DNA from: SIAJ01 sp036266155 | Lineage (GTDB): Bacteria > Planctomycetota > Planctomycetia > Gemmatales > Gemmataceae | Direction of reading: 5' to 3' | Length of the DNA stretch: 20,520 nucleotides | NCBI GenBank assembly: GCA_036266155.1 | Contig: DATANR010000110.1 | Coordinates: forward strand, 1 to 20,520 | Shown here: positions 6,707 through 15,172 of the stretch, piece by piece | Numbering within the stretch: the stretch's first letter is position 1 | How the letters are laid out: the number at the start of each line of letters is the position of its first letter | Translations under genes and position numbers: made by a program | The notes under the pieces: model-generated | What the model was told of the DNA's origin: nothing | Seen by the model: only the letters and a program-made list of their open reading frames with translations | Databases searched by the model: none

Positions 6707-7879
6707 ATGAAGTTTCGCCTTCTCGCATTTGCCTTGATGCTGCCGGCACTGCCGCTGCTCGCCGGCGACTGGGCTGTTCATCGCGGAAACGCGACGCAGA
6801 CGGGCGTTTCGGATGAGAAGCTGCCCGAAAAGCTGGCGCTGCGCTGGGAATACAAGACGAGGAACTCCGTCGAGTCCGCGGCCGTCATCGCCGACGGCAT
6901 CGTCTATGCCGCGTCGTCGGACAAACATCTTTACGCCATCGACTTGAAAACCGGCACGCTTAAATGGAAGACGCCGGGAGAGGGGCCTGAGTTTTGCTTT
7001 GGCACCGTCGTCTTCGACCTTATGACTGAACGCCTGCGGCCCAATGCATTCTTCAGCATCTTCACCGCCTCGCCCGGCGTGAACGGCAATCGCCTTTATG
7101 TTGGTGATGCCGATGGCAAGTTCTTTTGCATCGACCGAGCGACCGGCAACGTCCTCTGGGCTTTTGATGACGACGAGCAGACCGGCCAGATCAGCGCCGC
7201 TCCGAACTTCGACGGCGACAACATCCTGATTCCAACGCAAAACTCGGTGCTCTACTGCCTCAACAAAAACGGCAAGAAGCTCTGGGACTTCCGCATCGAG
7301 GGGCCGATCTACGGTGGTGTCGCGGTAGCTGACGGTAAGACTTACCTGGCCGGCTGCGACAGCCTCATGCACGCGATCGACATCAAGACCGGCAAGGAAC
7401 TTGGTAGCGTCGACCTCAAGGGCCAGAGCGGATCGGCCGCCGCGGTGTTCGGCGACTTTCTCTATGTCGGCACGATGTCGAACCAGGTGCTGGCCGTCAA
7501 CCTGAAGCGAATGCGCATTGAATGGGAGTTCGAGGCCCCGAAACGCAAGCAGTCCTTCTATGGATCGGCGGCCGTGGACGATGAACTGGTTGTGATCGGC
7601 AGCCGCGACAGCAAGGTCTGGGCGATCGATCGCAAGAGCGGCAAACGGCACTGGGACTATCTGACCGACAACAAGGTCGACGGCTCCGCCGTCATCGTCG
7701 GCGACCGCGTGTTCATCGGCTCGTACGACAAGCGGTTCTATGTGTTCGATCGCAAGGGCAAGAAGGTGGATGAGTTTGAACTCGATGGCGCGATCATGGG
7801 CTCGCCGGCCGTTGCCGATGGGTGCGTCGTCATCGGCACCGACAAGGGGACGGTGTATTGTTTTGGGGCCAAGCGCTAG
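6707..7879 (+). CDS. Secreted PQQ-like (BamB-type) beta-propeller protein
   Basis: 390 residues from the ATG at 6707, preceded by GGAGATGG. A TTG further upstream (6662) would add residues before an otherwise clean signal peptide and is rejected. The signal peptide MKFRLLAFALMLPALPLLAG is cleaved probably after LLA. The mature part consists of repeats of the PQQ/pyrrolo-quinoline type with the pattern VYxxxxDxxLYAIDxKTGKxxW, for example SSDKHLYAIDLKTGTLKW, GDADGKFFCIDRATGNVLW, SRDSKVWAIDRKSGKRHW and SYDKRFYVFDRKGKK. About eight blades can be counted, as in BamB and quinoprotein dehydrogenases. No catalytic quinoprotein motif was seen, so a scaffold or binding role is more likely than an enzyme. 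The gene ends one base before a large palindrome. Confidence 0.88.
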   Translation: MKFRLLAFALMLPALPLLAGDWAVHRGNATQTGVSDEKLPEKLALRWEYKTRNSVESAAVIADGIVYAASSDKHLYAIDLKTGTLKWKTPGEGPEFCFGTVVFDLMTERLRPNAFFSIFTASPGVNGNRLYVGDADGKFFCIDRATGNVLWAFDDDEQTGQISAAPNFDGDNILIPTQNSVLYCLNKNGKKLWDFRIEGPIYGGVAVADGKTYLAGCDSLMHAIDIKTGKELGSVDLKGQSGSAAAVFGDFLYVGTMSNQVLAVNLKRMRIEWEFEAPKRKQSFYGSAAVDDELVVIGSRDSKVWAIDRKSGKRHWDYLTDNKVDGSAVIVGDRVFIGSYDKRFYVFDRKGKKVDEFELDGAIMGSPAVADGCVVIGTDKGTVYCFGAKR

Positions 7880-7948
7880 CGTAGCTGGATTCGTAAGAAT
7901 TCAGCCGTTGGATTACCCACCCGCTGAATTCTTACGAATCCAGCTACG
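7880..7948. repeat. Perfect 26-bp-arm palindrome between convergent genes, likely bidirectional terminator
   Basis: Arms at 7880-7905 and 7923-7948 are perfect reverse complements (beginning CGTAGCTGGATTCGTAAG), with a 17-nt loop. It fills the gap between the stop of the PQQ-like gene (7879) and the stop of the minus-strand gene (7955). Its position fits shared transcript termination, but there is no U-tract on either side. Perfect arms of this length suggest a recent or conserved dispersed element. Confidence 0.85.
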
Positions 7949-7954
7949 AAGTCA

Positions 7955-9148
7955 TTACCTACCGCTAGTGAGCAGGCGCAAGCCGCCTGTCTCCGGACGG
8001 CCGAATGTGCAGAGGACGCGCAACTCAAAATAGCGGCACACGAGGATCAACAGTTCGGCATCACTCTTGGCGCCTGCCTCGATGATGGGTCGGCTGTCCT
8101 CCGCAACCCACCAGGTGTCGCGGATTTTCATTGTCTTGAGCCGATCGGCGTGAAACGAGACCTTGGTCGCGCCGAGCGGTTCGACGTGCATCGCGGTCCC
8201 GTTGACCAGGAAGAGCGGGATGCCGCTCGAACCGATCATGGCGATCTCAGTCACATTGGCGTCTTGCAATGATCGCATGGCCGCCCGTGCCGCAACTTGA
8301 TCGCCGCCGAATTTCGCGAGGATAGTGTCGCCGGACATGAGCACCGATGTGCCGCCATGCTCCAGGCGCTTGACTTCGAGCTTGTACGCATCGAGCGGTT
8401 TCTTCGGTCCCGCGTAGATGTCGCCAGGAAGCAGCAGACTGGTTTTTGACACGTCGTTGAGCACGCTCGCGGCGGACGTGGCGACGGTCGGCATCGACCG
8501 TTCACGCTCTGCTTGCCGCGGATCAGTTAGCGGACAGAACATCGTTGCCCGCTGTTCACCAATGACGGCCAGTTGATTGAATCCGTGCTTCCAGCACACG
8601 ATCGCCGCCTTGCGTGCCGCATCGCGGTCGTTGCCAAAATCGTAAAGCCCCTTCGTGCCGTCGGTGACGACCCAGGCGCCGCCAACTCGTTCCGCCCGGA
8701 TCGCCCGCGACACAACGGGAACGATGACGGCCCGCCCATTGGCGACGCGCGGCGGCTTGCCGTCGGCGAGCCAATATTCGAATGCCGGGTTGGCGCCATT
8801 CACCCGGCCCATCTGATTGACGTGCAGCCCCTGGATGAGATTCGCAGCTTCGAAGGCCGACGTGCGATCGCTGACGAAGTCTTTCAGAAGCACGTCGTTC
8901 GTTCGCACATGCCAGCGCCCTTCAACCTGGCGTGCGACCACGGAGTTCGGGTCGAACGCGACGATCTCTTCCTTCAATCCGGCGATGTCAACCTCGCGTT
9001 GCTTGGCGGCTTCGGCGGGGGTGAGGGGCTTTGTGTGAACTGGATCCAAAACCGTCGCCGGCAGAATTTCGGGCGGGGCAGGGGGCTGGGCGAACGCCGA
9101 GCCGGCGAACATGGCCGCTAGAGCAGTCGCAATGAGCCGGTGCCGCAT
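7955..9148 (-). CDS. Secreted protein of unknown function built from four diverged repeats
   Basis: 397 residues from the ATG at 9148, with GGAGGG about 7 bases upstream. The signal peptide MRHRLIATALAAMFAGSAFA is cleaved before QPP. I do not recognise the family. After a Pro-rich linker the protein shows four related units of about 60 residues, near 71-129, 150-208, 257-316 and 333-397. Each has the order: short beta strand with W or its equivalent (GRWHV, GAWVV, DTWWV), a turn, DF or FG (LKDFVSDR, LYDFGNDR, LAKFGGDQ), an Ala-rich helix (AARKAAIVC, AARAAMRSL), a G-x-NQ-type strand with IG, and a final strand with F. Pattern and spacing suggest a repeated alpha/beta surface or periplasmic domain. 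No catalytic motif is evident. The last coding bases include a small hairpin (7973-7989) next to the large palindrome. Confidence 0.75.
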   Translation of the reverse strand: MRHRLIATALAAMFAGSAFAQPPAPPEILPATVLDPVHTKPLTPAEAAKQREVDIAGLKEEIVAFDPNSVVARQVEGRWHVRTNDVLLKDFVSDRTSAFEAANLIQGLHVNQMGRVNGANPAFEYWLADGKPPRVANGRAVIVPVVSRAIRAERVGGAWVVTDGTKGLYDFGNDRDAARKAAIVCWKHGFNQLAVIGEQRATMFCPLTDPRQAERERSMPTVATSAASVLNDVSKTSLLLPGDIYAGPKKPLDAYKLEVKRLEHGGTSVLMSGDTILAKFGGDQVAARAAMRSLQDANVTEIAMIGSSGIPLFLVNGTAMHVEPLGATKVSFHADRLKTMKIRDTWWVAEDSRPIIEAGAKSDAELLILVCRYFELRVLCTFGRPETGGLRLLTSGR

Positions 9149-9352
9149 GACGATTCCCTCCGACCGGACGGACCCGCTTCTCTTGTCGGACGGAAGGGGT
9201 TGTGCCGGTCAGGAAAACCGACCGGCAGAATTCGCCTCGCGAAGGCGGTTGGGACTTGCTATCTTGCGCTCTTGCGCACACAATACATCTAGCCTACCTG
9301 CCTGACCCGCCACTTATCCCACCTGCCTCGCCCTGTTCGGAGGACCCACCCC

Positions 9353-11896
9353 ATGCCAACCCGCTTCTCTCGTTGGCTTTTCCTCCTCGCCACGGCGACC
9401 ATATTTGCGCCGTCGGCGTTCGCGGATGAAGCACCCAAAGCTCCGCCGCCGTTCGATACGGTTGCGTTGCCGAAGCCGGCCGACGTCAAGAGCCTGGCGG
9501 TTTACCCGACGCAAGTCAATTTGAGCGGTCTCGACGATGCGGCTCAGCTGGTCGTGACCGCCACTCTGAACGACGGTCGCCTGCAAGATTTGAGCAGCGA
9601 CGTCGAGTACGCGGTTACCGAAGCGAAGACGGCCCGCATCCTGCCGAGCGGCCGCGTGTTGCCGCTTGCCAACGGCGCCGCGCAGATCGTTGCCAAGTTC
9701 GGCAACAAGACCGTGAGCGTTCCCGTTGCCGTCAAGCACGCCGACGAGAACCTGCCGATTAACTTCCCGAATCAGGTCGTGCCCGTGTTCACGAAACTCG
9801 GCTGCAACTCGGGCGGTTGCCACGGCAAGGCGAGCGGCCAGAACGGTTTCAAGATCTCGCTCCTCGGGTACGAGCCCGAAGTCGACTACACGGCCCTGGT
9901 GAAAGAAGATCGCGGTCGCCGGCTCATGCCGGCCGCACCGGATTCGAGCCTGTTGCTGCTCAAGGCGACCGGGCTCGCTCCGCATGGCGGCGGCAAGAAG
10001 ATGGAGAAGGATTCGGATGAGTACCGCCTCGTGCGTCGTTGGATCGCGGCCGGCACGCCGTACGGCAAAGAGACTGACCCGACCGTGACCAAGATCACGG
10101 TCTATCCGGAACATCGGGTGATGACCCGGCAGAACAAGCAGCAGTTCGCGGTGTACGCGCATTACTCTGACGGCGTCGTCGAGGACATCACTCGGCGGGC
10201 GCAATACGACTCCAACGATCAGGAAATCGCCAACGTCGATCCTGCCGGTCAGGTCCGCACGCTCGCTCTGAGTGGCGAGGCGGCAATCATGGCTCGTTAC
10301 CAGGGACACGTGGGCGTCTTCCGCGCGACCGTACCGCTCGGGGCCAAAACGCCCGACTGGCAGTTCCCGGTCAGCACGGTCGTCGACAACTTCACGTCGA
10401 AGAAGTGGAAGGACCTCGGCCTCGTTCCCTCCGACATCGCTGCGGATGAGATCTTCATTCGTCGCGCTTATCTCGACCTGACCGGCACGCTGCCGACGCC
10501 GAAGCAGGTCAGCGACTTTGTCGCCGACAAGGATGCCAAGAAGCGTGAAGTTCTTGTCGACCGGCTCGTGGATTCGCCAGAATTTTCCTACTACTTCGCG
10601 AATAAGTGGGCCGACATCCTGAGAGTGAAGCGTGGCCGCGACGGTCAGAATGGAATTCAGCGAGCTCAGGGTACGTTCGCGTTCCACAACTGGATCCGCG
10701 AGGCGATTGCCGCGGACAAGCCCTATGACGAGTTTGTCCGCGACATCCTGATCGCGACCGGCGAGGAGTCCAAGAACCCGCCGACGGTGTGGTACAAAGA
10801 CCTGACGCAGCCGGAGCAGTTCGTCGACGATACGGCCCAGGTCTTCCTCGGCCTACGTATCGCGTGTGCGAACTGTCATCACCATCCGTACGAGAAGTGG
10901 AGCCAGGACGATTACTGGGGCCTGGCCGCGTTCTTCGGCAGAGTGGCCAAGAAGCAGGTGCCGGTACCTGGCACGCAGCAGCAGACGAACATCCAGGTGA
11001 TTTACAGTCGTCCCGACGGCAGCGTGACCAACAAGCGCACTCAGAAGCAAGCAACTTTGAAGGCGCTCGACGGCGACCCGATGGAAATCGACCGTGGCGA
11101 CGACCCTCGGACGAAGCTCGTTGACTGGATGACCGATCCGAAGAACCCGTTCTTCGCGAAGGCGGTCGCCAATCGTTACTGGGCCCACTTCTTCGGCCGC
11201 GGCATCGTTGATCCGATCGACGACATGCGCGTCACCAATCCGCCGTCGAATCCGGAACTGCTCGACGCATTGGCCAAGACGCTCGTCGACAACAAGTTCA
11301 GCCTCAAGGCGCTCGTGAAAGTGATCGCCAAGAGCCGGACGTATCAGCTCTCGGCATTGCCGAACGAGTTCAACAAGCACGATAAGCAGACGTTTGCCCG
11401 CTACTATCCGAAGCGGATGGGGGCCGAAGTTCTGCTCGACGCGGTTTGTCAGGTGACCGACAGCCCGACGCAATTCGGTGGGTTGCCGCAGGACAAGTTC
11501 GCTCCCAAGCGGGCGATCATGTTGCCGGACGAGTCGTTCAACAGCTATTTCCTCGATGTTTTCGGCCGTCCGCAGCGAATCAGCGCTTGCGAATGCGAAC
11601 GCGTGAGCGAGGCCAACCTCGCCCAGGCGCTGCACCTGTTGAACTCGGACGAGATTCAGCAGAAGCTGAGCCGAGCCAACGGCCGAGCTGACGCCCTGGC
11701 CAATGCCAAGGACACGCGGCCGGACGCCGAGAAAGTGACCGAACTCTTCAACTGGACCTTCGGCCGCAAGCCGACGGACGACGACATGAAGACGGCCCTG
11801 GCGCACATTGAGAAGCACAAGGCCAACAAGAAGATCGCCTACGAGAACATCTTGTGGGCCTTGATTAACACGAAGGAATTCGTGTTCGTACAGTAA
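9353..11896 (+). CDS. Secreted cytochrome-like protein with Big2, DUF1549 and DUF1553 domains
   Basis: 847 residues with a signal peptide cleaved after SAFA (24), and GGAGG 9 bases before the ATG. Order: a Big2-like Ig domain (about 45-130), a heme-type site CNSGGCH (151-157, spacing CX4CH), a second Big2-like domain (about 245-330), DUF1549 (about 345-560) containing a canonical CANCH (505-509), and DUF1553 (about 590-835, with AVANRYWAHFFGRG and SNPELLDALA). This is the planctomycete PSCyt family, whose genes are very numerous in these genomes and usually precede a DUF1501 gene; none follows here. The protein is expected in the periplasm or at the cell surface. Catalysis is unproven, though the family is often linked to degradation of complex compounds. 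The gene is followed by an intrinsic terminator, so it is likely monocistronic. Confidence 0.92.
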   Translation: MPTRFSRWLFLLATATIFAPSAFADEAPKAPPPFDTVALPKPADVKSLAVYPTQVNLSGLDDAAQLVVTATLNDGRLQDLSSDVEYAVTEAKTARILPSGRVLPLANGAAQIVAKFGNKTVSVPVAVKHADENLPINFPNQVVPVFTKLGCNSGGCHGKASGQNGFKISLLGYEPEVDYTALVKEDRGRRLMPAAPDSSLLLLKATGLAPHGGGKKMEKDSDEYRLVRRWIAAGTPYGKETDPTVTKITVYPEHRVMTRQNKQQFAVYAHYSDGVVEDITRRAQYDSNDQEIANVDPAGQVRTLALSGEAAIMARYQGHVGVFRATVPLGAKTPDWQFPVSTVVDNFTSKKWKDLGLVPSDIAADEIFIRRAYLDLTGTLPTPKQVSDFVADKDAKKREVLVDRLVDSPEFSYYFANKWADILRVKRGRDGQNGIQRAQGTFAFHNWIREAIAADKPYDEFVRDILIATGEESKNPPTVWYKDLTQPEQFVDDTAQVFLGLRIACANCHHHPYEKWSQDDYWGLAAFFGRVAKKQVPVPGTQQQTNIQVIYSRPDGSVTNKRTQKQATLKALDGDPMEIDRGDDPRTKLVDWMTDPKNPFFAKAVANRYWAHFFGRGIVDPIDDMRVTNPPSNPELLDALAKTLVDNKFSLKALVKVIAKSRTYQLSALPNEFNKHDKQTFARYYPKRMGAEVLLDAVCQVTDSPTQFGGLPQDKFAPKRAIMLPDESFNSYFLDVFGRPQRISACECERVSEANLAQALHLLNSDEIQQKLSRANGRADALANAKDTRPDAEKVTELFNWTFGRKPTDDDMKTALAHIEKHKANKKIAYENILWALINTKEFVFVQ

Positions 11897-11923
11897 GAGC
11901 GCTCAACGAAACCGGACCTCAGG

Positions 11924-11957
11924 CGGCCGACCCGGTTGGGTCGGCCGTTCTCTTTTT
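11924..11957 (+). terminator. Rho-independent terminator of the DUF1549/DUF1553 gene
   Basis: A perfect 10-bp GC-rich stem, CGGCCGACCC (11924-11933) with GGGTCGGCCG (11938-11947), loop GGTT, followed by TTCTCTTTTT ending at 11957. It lies 28 bases after the stop codon. This is the clearest intrinsic terminator in the window. It also rules out the TTG at 11936, in its loop, as the start of the next gene. Confidence 0.9.
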
Positions 11958-11968
11958 GCGAGCTTGGC

Positions 11969-14900
11969 GTGGGCTCGACCATCCATCTTGTCACCGGACA
12001 GTTCGCCCAGGATCGGACTGCCGAACTGCTGGCGCAATATCGCGCGCGCCGCAGCGACGTCGGCAGCGTACTGTGGCTCGCGCCCTCGCAGATTGCCGCG
12101 GACGAGGTGTTGAGTCGACTGGCGACAACGGCGAAGCCGCTGCTGATGCCGAATGTTTTTTCGGTCGATCAGTTCGCGCGGATTATCACCGGACAATCAA
12201 CAAGTGATTTCGACCGACTGCGGCGGACTCAAGCGCTCGATGCGGCGATTCGTGTGTCGGGCCAGCACAAGGCACGCACCTATTTCGCCCGTGTTGCGGA
12301 GTCGCGCGGGTTCGTCGCCGGCGCGATGGGGCTCATGGATGAATTGCAGCAGTGCGGCATTACGTCCGAGCAATTCGCGTCCGCGTGCAATCGTCGCGGT
12401 GCGAAACTGAAGGCATGCACCAGTTTGTACGCGGCGTTCGCGCAGGAGCCGGGCCAGGAAGAATCGATTGTCGTCAAGGCGGCACGCGTCATTGACAAAG
12501 GGTTGGCGCCGCCATTCGATTCCGTAAGAGCCGTGTTCATTGATGGCTTCACATCGTTCACGCCAGCGGTATGGCAATTGATCGCCGCGCTGTCGTCGCA
12601 TGTGGACCTGTGGCTGACGCTTCCGGACGACGACGGCGATCGGCCCGAGGCCTTCGCATCAGCAAAGAGAACTCGCGAGCAGCTCGAATCGCGCGGGCCT
12701 GTTGAGGTCCACACGTGCCCGATGCGGACCGATCGTGCCGCAGGACTTGAATTTCTGGGCCGGAGACTCTTCGGTGGTGGCCACGAGACCACTAACGAAG
12801 CGCCGGGATTGCGCATCCTCGAAGCGCCGGGCACGCTCGGCGAGGCGAGGCTCGTCGCTCGCCGCATTCGCACGTTACTCGGAACCGGCGCGCGTCCCGA
12901 AGACGTCGTTGTCACCGCGCGTGATGTGGATCACGTGCGCGATTTACTCGACGAAGTCTTTGCCGAATACGGCCTCCCCATCGCACAGGATGGCGACGAG
13001 CCGATCATTCGCAACCCGGCTGTCAGCACTCTTCTTCGCGCGTTGCGTTTACCCGAAGACGACTGGCCGTTCGCCGGAGTGACGGCACTCTTGCGGAGCA
13101 CTTATTTTCGGCCCGAATGGCCCGAGGCCGATGGCGACGTCGCACGGCACGCGGAAACGCTGCTGCGCCTATTGGACGAGCCGCGCGGTCGCGATGCCTA
13201 CTTGAAGGCGGCCCAGGTCTGGTCCGAGTCGCCGCCGCCGGCGCTCGAGGACGAACAAGCCGAGGAGTCGCGACGTCAACGTCAGTCTCGCCTGGCGACG
13301 CGGTGTCGGCCGTTCCTCGAACGGTTCTTCTCCGCATGGGAGAAACTGCAAGCGGCCAAGACCTTTGCGGCCTACGCCGCCGCCGTGCGTGAGTTTGCTC
13401 AATCCATTGGCCTGGAATCCGTGTCGAATGAAGTCGAGCCCGATCGACGGGCGCTAGAGGCACTTCGGGCGGGGATTGAAAGCGATTCCGCCACGAGATT
13501 GTCTCGAAGTGCCTTCCAGCGACGTCTGACCGCGACGGCGAGCGCCATCACATTGCCGCGGTCGCCACGAACGGCCGGCCGAGTCCGCGTTGTGCCAGCC
13601 GAAGAAGCGCGACACCTTGACTGCGAGTACCTCTTTATTCTCGGCCTCGGCGAGGGCAGCTTTCCGCGCTTGTCGCAGCCGGTATCGTTGCTCAATGACG
13701 TTGATCGGCAGCAACTTCGTGAGGCCGGTCTGCCGTTTGCCGATCCACAAAGTCGGCTTGGCGACGAACAACGGCTCTTCCTCGAATTGGTCGGTCGTCC
13801 ACGGCGCGAACTGGTGTTCAGTTATTCCGCCGTTGACGAGCGTGGCCAGGCAATGCTCACCGGCAGCTTCTTTTCAGCGGTCCGTGCGTGCTTTGCGCCG
13901 GGGGCGATTGCCGTCGAAAGCCAACGGATGCTTATTGAGGGGTACTTCACGCGTGACCCGCTCTCGATCGCCGAAGCTCGGTCACGCGTCGCCCAAGCGT
14001 TTCGCAATGGCGGCGCAGAAGTCCAGCATCCTGATTTGCCGAGCGAAATCTGCATCCATCTCACTTGGGCACGTGAAGTCGCGGCCGCTCGGTTCGCTGC
14101 CGACGATTACAATGGCTACGATGGTCTGCTGAGTCATCCGACGGCGCTCGCCGCGGTCCGCGATCGATTCGGAACGCAGAAGGTCTTTAGCCCATCGGCT
14201 CTCGAAGCGTATGTGGCGTGCCCGTTTCGCTATTTCATCGACCAGGTTCTGCGGCTCGAAGAACTTGGTGAGCCCGGCGAGGAAGTGGAGCACACGCGCC
14301 GCGGCGCCGCCATTCATCGGGCGCTGTCCCGGCTTCATCAGCGACTTCGCCAAGATCATCGGGACATTGTCGCGACGACGTTACCTGAACACGTGAATGA
14401 GGACCTGCGCCTGCAAGTCGACGCGGCGATTCAGGAATACGCACGCCGCACGCCGAGTCTCGCCGCGCGCAAGCTCTGGGAATTGGAGGGCCGACGCCTG
14501 GCACGCTCGGTCGCCAAATATCGCGGCCACTGGGACGGTTTTCTTGATCCATGGCGCAAGCTGGGCGCCAACCTCGGCCCGACGCACATGGAGGCAGGTT
14601 TCGGCTTGCCGCCATCGGGCACCAGCGTCGATGAAGAGTACGGGCCGCTCGTGCTGGACGTCGGGGGCGTCGAAGTCCGCATCGGCGGCCGCATCGATCG
14701 GGTGGACGTGGCGGAATTAGAAGACGGACTCGGCTTCTGGGTGATCGATTACAAGTCGGGCCGGGCCACCAACTATACCGCGTCGGAGTTGGCCCGCTTC
14801 GAAAAGCTCCAGCTACCGCTCTACGCCCTCGCGGTCGAACGGGTTCTCTATCCGGGCCAGCCCGTGCGGACTCTTGGGCTGGCCTACTGGCTCGTCACGG

Positions 14901-15172
14901 ATTCGGGTCCGAAAACCGTGTCGCCGGGCACCCGACAGGCGCTGGGTTGGTTCAGCGACCCGAAGAAATGGGCGACGTTTCGCACGCAATTGGAAGCGTG
15001 GGTTGCCGGGCTCGTGGGGCACATCCGTGCCGGCCGCTTCCCGCTGGCGCCGCGGTCGGAACATTGCACGGACACTTGCTCGTTTGGCACGGTTTGCCGC
15101 ATCGCACAGAGCCGCAATTCGGCGAAAGCCTGGGAGCTCGCGCTTCCGACGGCCGACGAAGAACCAGTTTGA
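11969..15172 (+). CDS. AddB-like helicase-fold protein with PD-(D/E)XK nuclease and iron-sulfur cysteines
   Basis: 1067 residues from a GTG at 11969; a TTG at 11936 lies in the preceding terminator loop. The N-terminus (STIHLVTGQFAQDRTAELL) aligns with the start of AddB, but the Walker A GxxGxGKT is replaced by GQFAQDRT, with no lysine. A helicase-like core includes EARHLDCEYLFILGLGEGSF. The C-terminal RecB-type nuclease is well kept: SALEAYVACPFRYF (Cys751), GAAIHRAL, RIDRVD (Asp910), IDYKSG (Asp927, Lys929) and LQLPLYAL. Cys751 with Cys1033, Cys1037 and Cys1043 (CTDTCSFGTVC) matches the 4Fe-4S staple of AddB. AddB works with AddA in recombination repair of double-strand breaks. No AddA gene adjoins it here. 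It ends stop-to-stop against the kinase gene with no spacer. Confidence 0.85.
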   Translation: MGSTIHLVTGQFAQDRTAELLAQYRARRSDVGSVLWLAPSQIAADEVLSRLATTAKPLLMPNVFSVDQFARIITGQSTSDFDRLRRTQALDAAIRVSGQHKARTYFARVAESRGFVAGAMGLMDELQQCGITSEQFASACNRRGAKLKACTSLYAAFAQEPGQEESIVVKAARVIDKGLAPPFDSVRAVFIDGFTSFTPAVWQLIAALSSHVDLWLTLPDDDGDRPEAFASAKRTREQLESRGPVEVHTCPMRTDRAAGLEFLGRRLFGGGHETTNEAPGLRILEAPGTLGEARLVARRIRTLLGTGARPEDVVVTARDVDHVRDLLDEVFAEYGLPIAQDGDEPIIRNPAVSTLLRALRLPEDDWPFAGVTALLRSTYFRPEWPEADGDVARHAETLLRLLDEPRGRDAYLKAAQVWSESPPPALEDEQAEESRRQRQSRLATRCRPFLERFFSAWEKLQAAKTFAAYAAAVREFAQSIGLESVSNEVEPDRRALEALRAGIESDSATRLSRSAFQRRLTATASAITLPRSPRTAGRVRVVPAEEARHLDCEYLFILGLGEGSFPRLSQPVSLLNDVDRQQLREAGLPFADPQSRLGDEQRLFLELVGRPRRELVFSYSAVDERGQAMLTGSFFSAVRACFAPGAIAVESQRMLIEGYFTRDPLSIAEARSRVAQAFRNGGAEVQHPDLPSEICIHLTWAREVAAARFAADDYNGYDGLLSHPTALAAVRDRFGTQKVFSPSALEAYVACPFRYFIDQVLRLEELGEPGEEVEHTRRGAAIHRALSRLHQRLRQDHRDIVATTLPEHVNEDLRLQVDAAIQEYARRTPSLAARKLWELEGRRLARSVAKYRGHWDGFLDPWRKLGANLGPTHMEAGFGLPPSGTSVDEEYGPLVLDVGGVEVRIGGRIDRVDVAELEDGLGFWVIDYKSGRATNYTASELARFEKLQLPLYALAVERVLYPGQPVRTLGLAYWLVTDSGPKTVSPGTRQALGWFSDPKKWATFRTQLEAWVAGLVGHIRAGRFPLAPRSEHCTDTCSFGTVCRIAQSRNSAKAWELALPTADEEPV

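Noticed and set aside
9149..9352. Sigma70-like promoters in the divergent gap
   Set aside because: Only weak TTGNNN and TANNNT matches with poor spacing; not enough to place a promoter by eye.
9314..10687. Minus-strand open frame of 457 residues opposite the DUF1549/DUF1553 gene
   Set aside because: It is a GC-bias shadow: Arg/Val/Gly/Asp-rich, without domains, and the plus-strand frame is clearly a known family.
10853..11818. Minus-strand open frame of 321 residues opposite the same gene
   Set aside because: Same reason; no start signal and no family features.
11936..11968. TTG start for the AddB-like gene
   Set aside because: It lies in the loop of the preceding intrinsic terminator; the GTG at 11969 follows the terminator and begins the family-like sequence.
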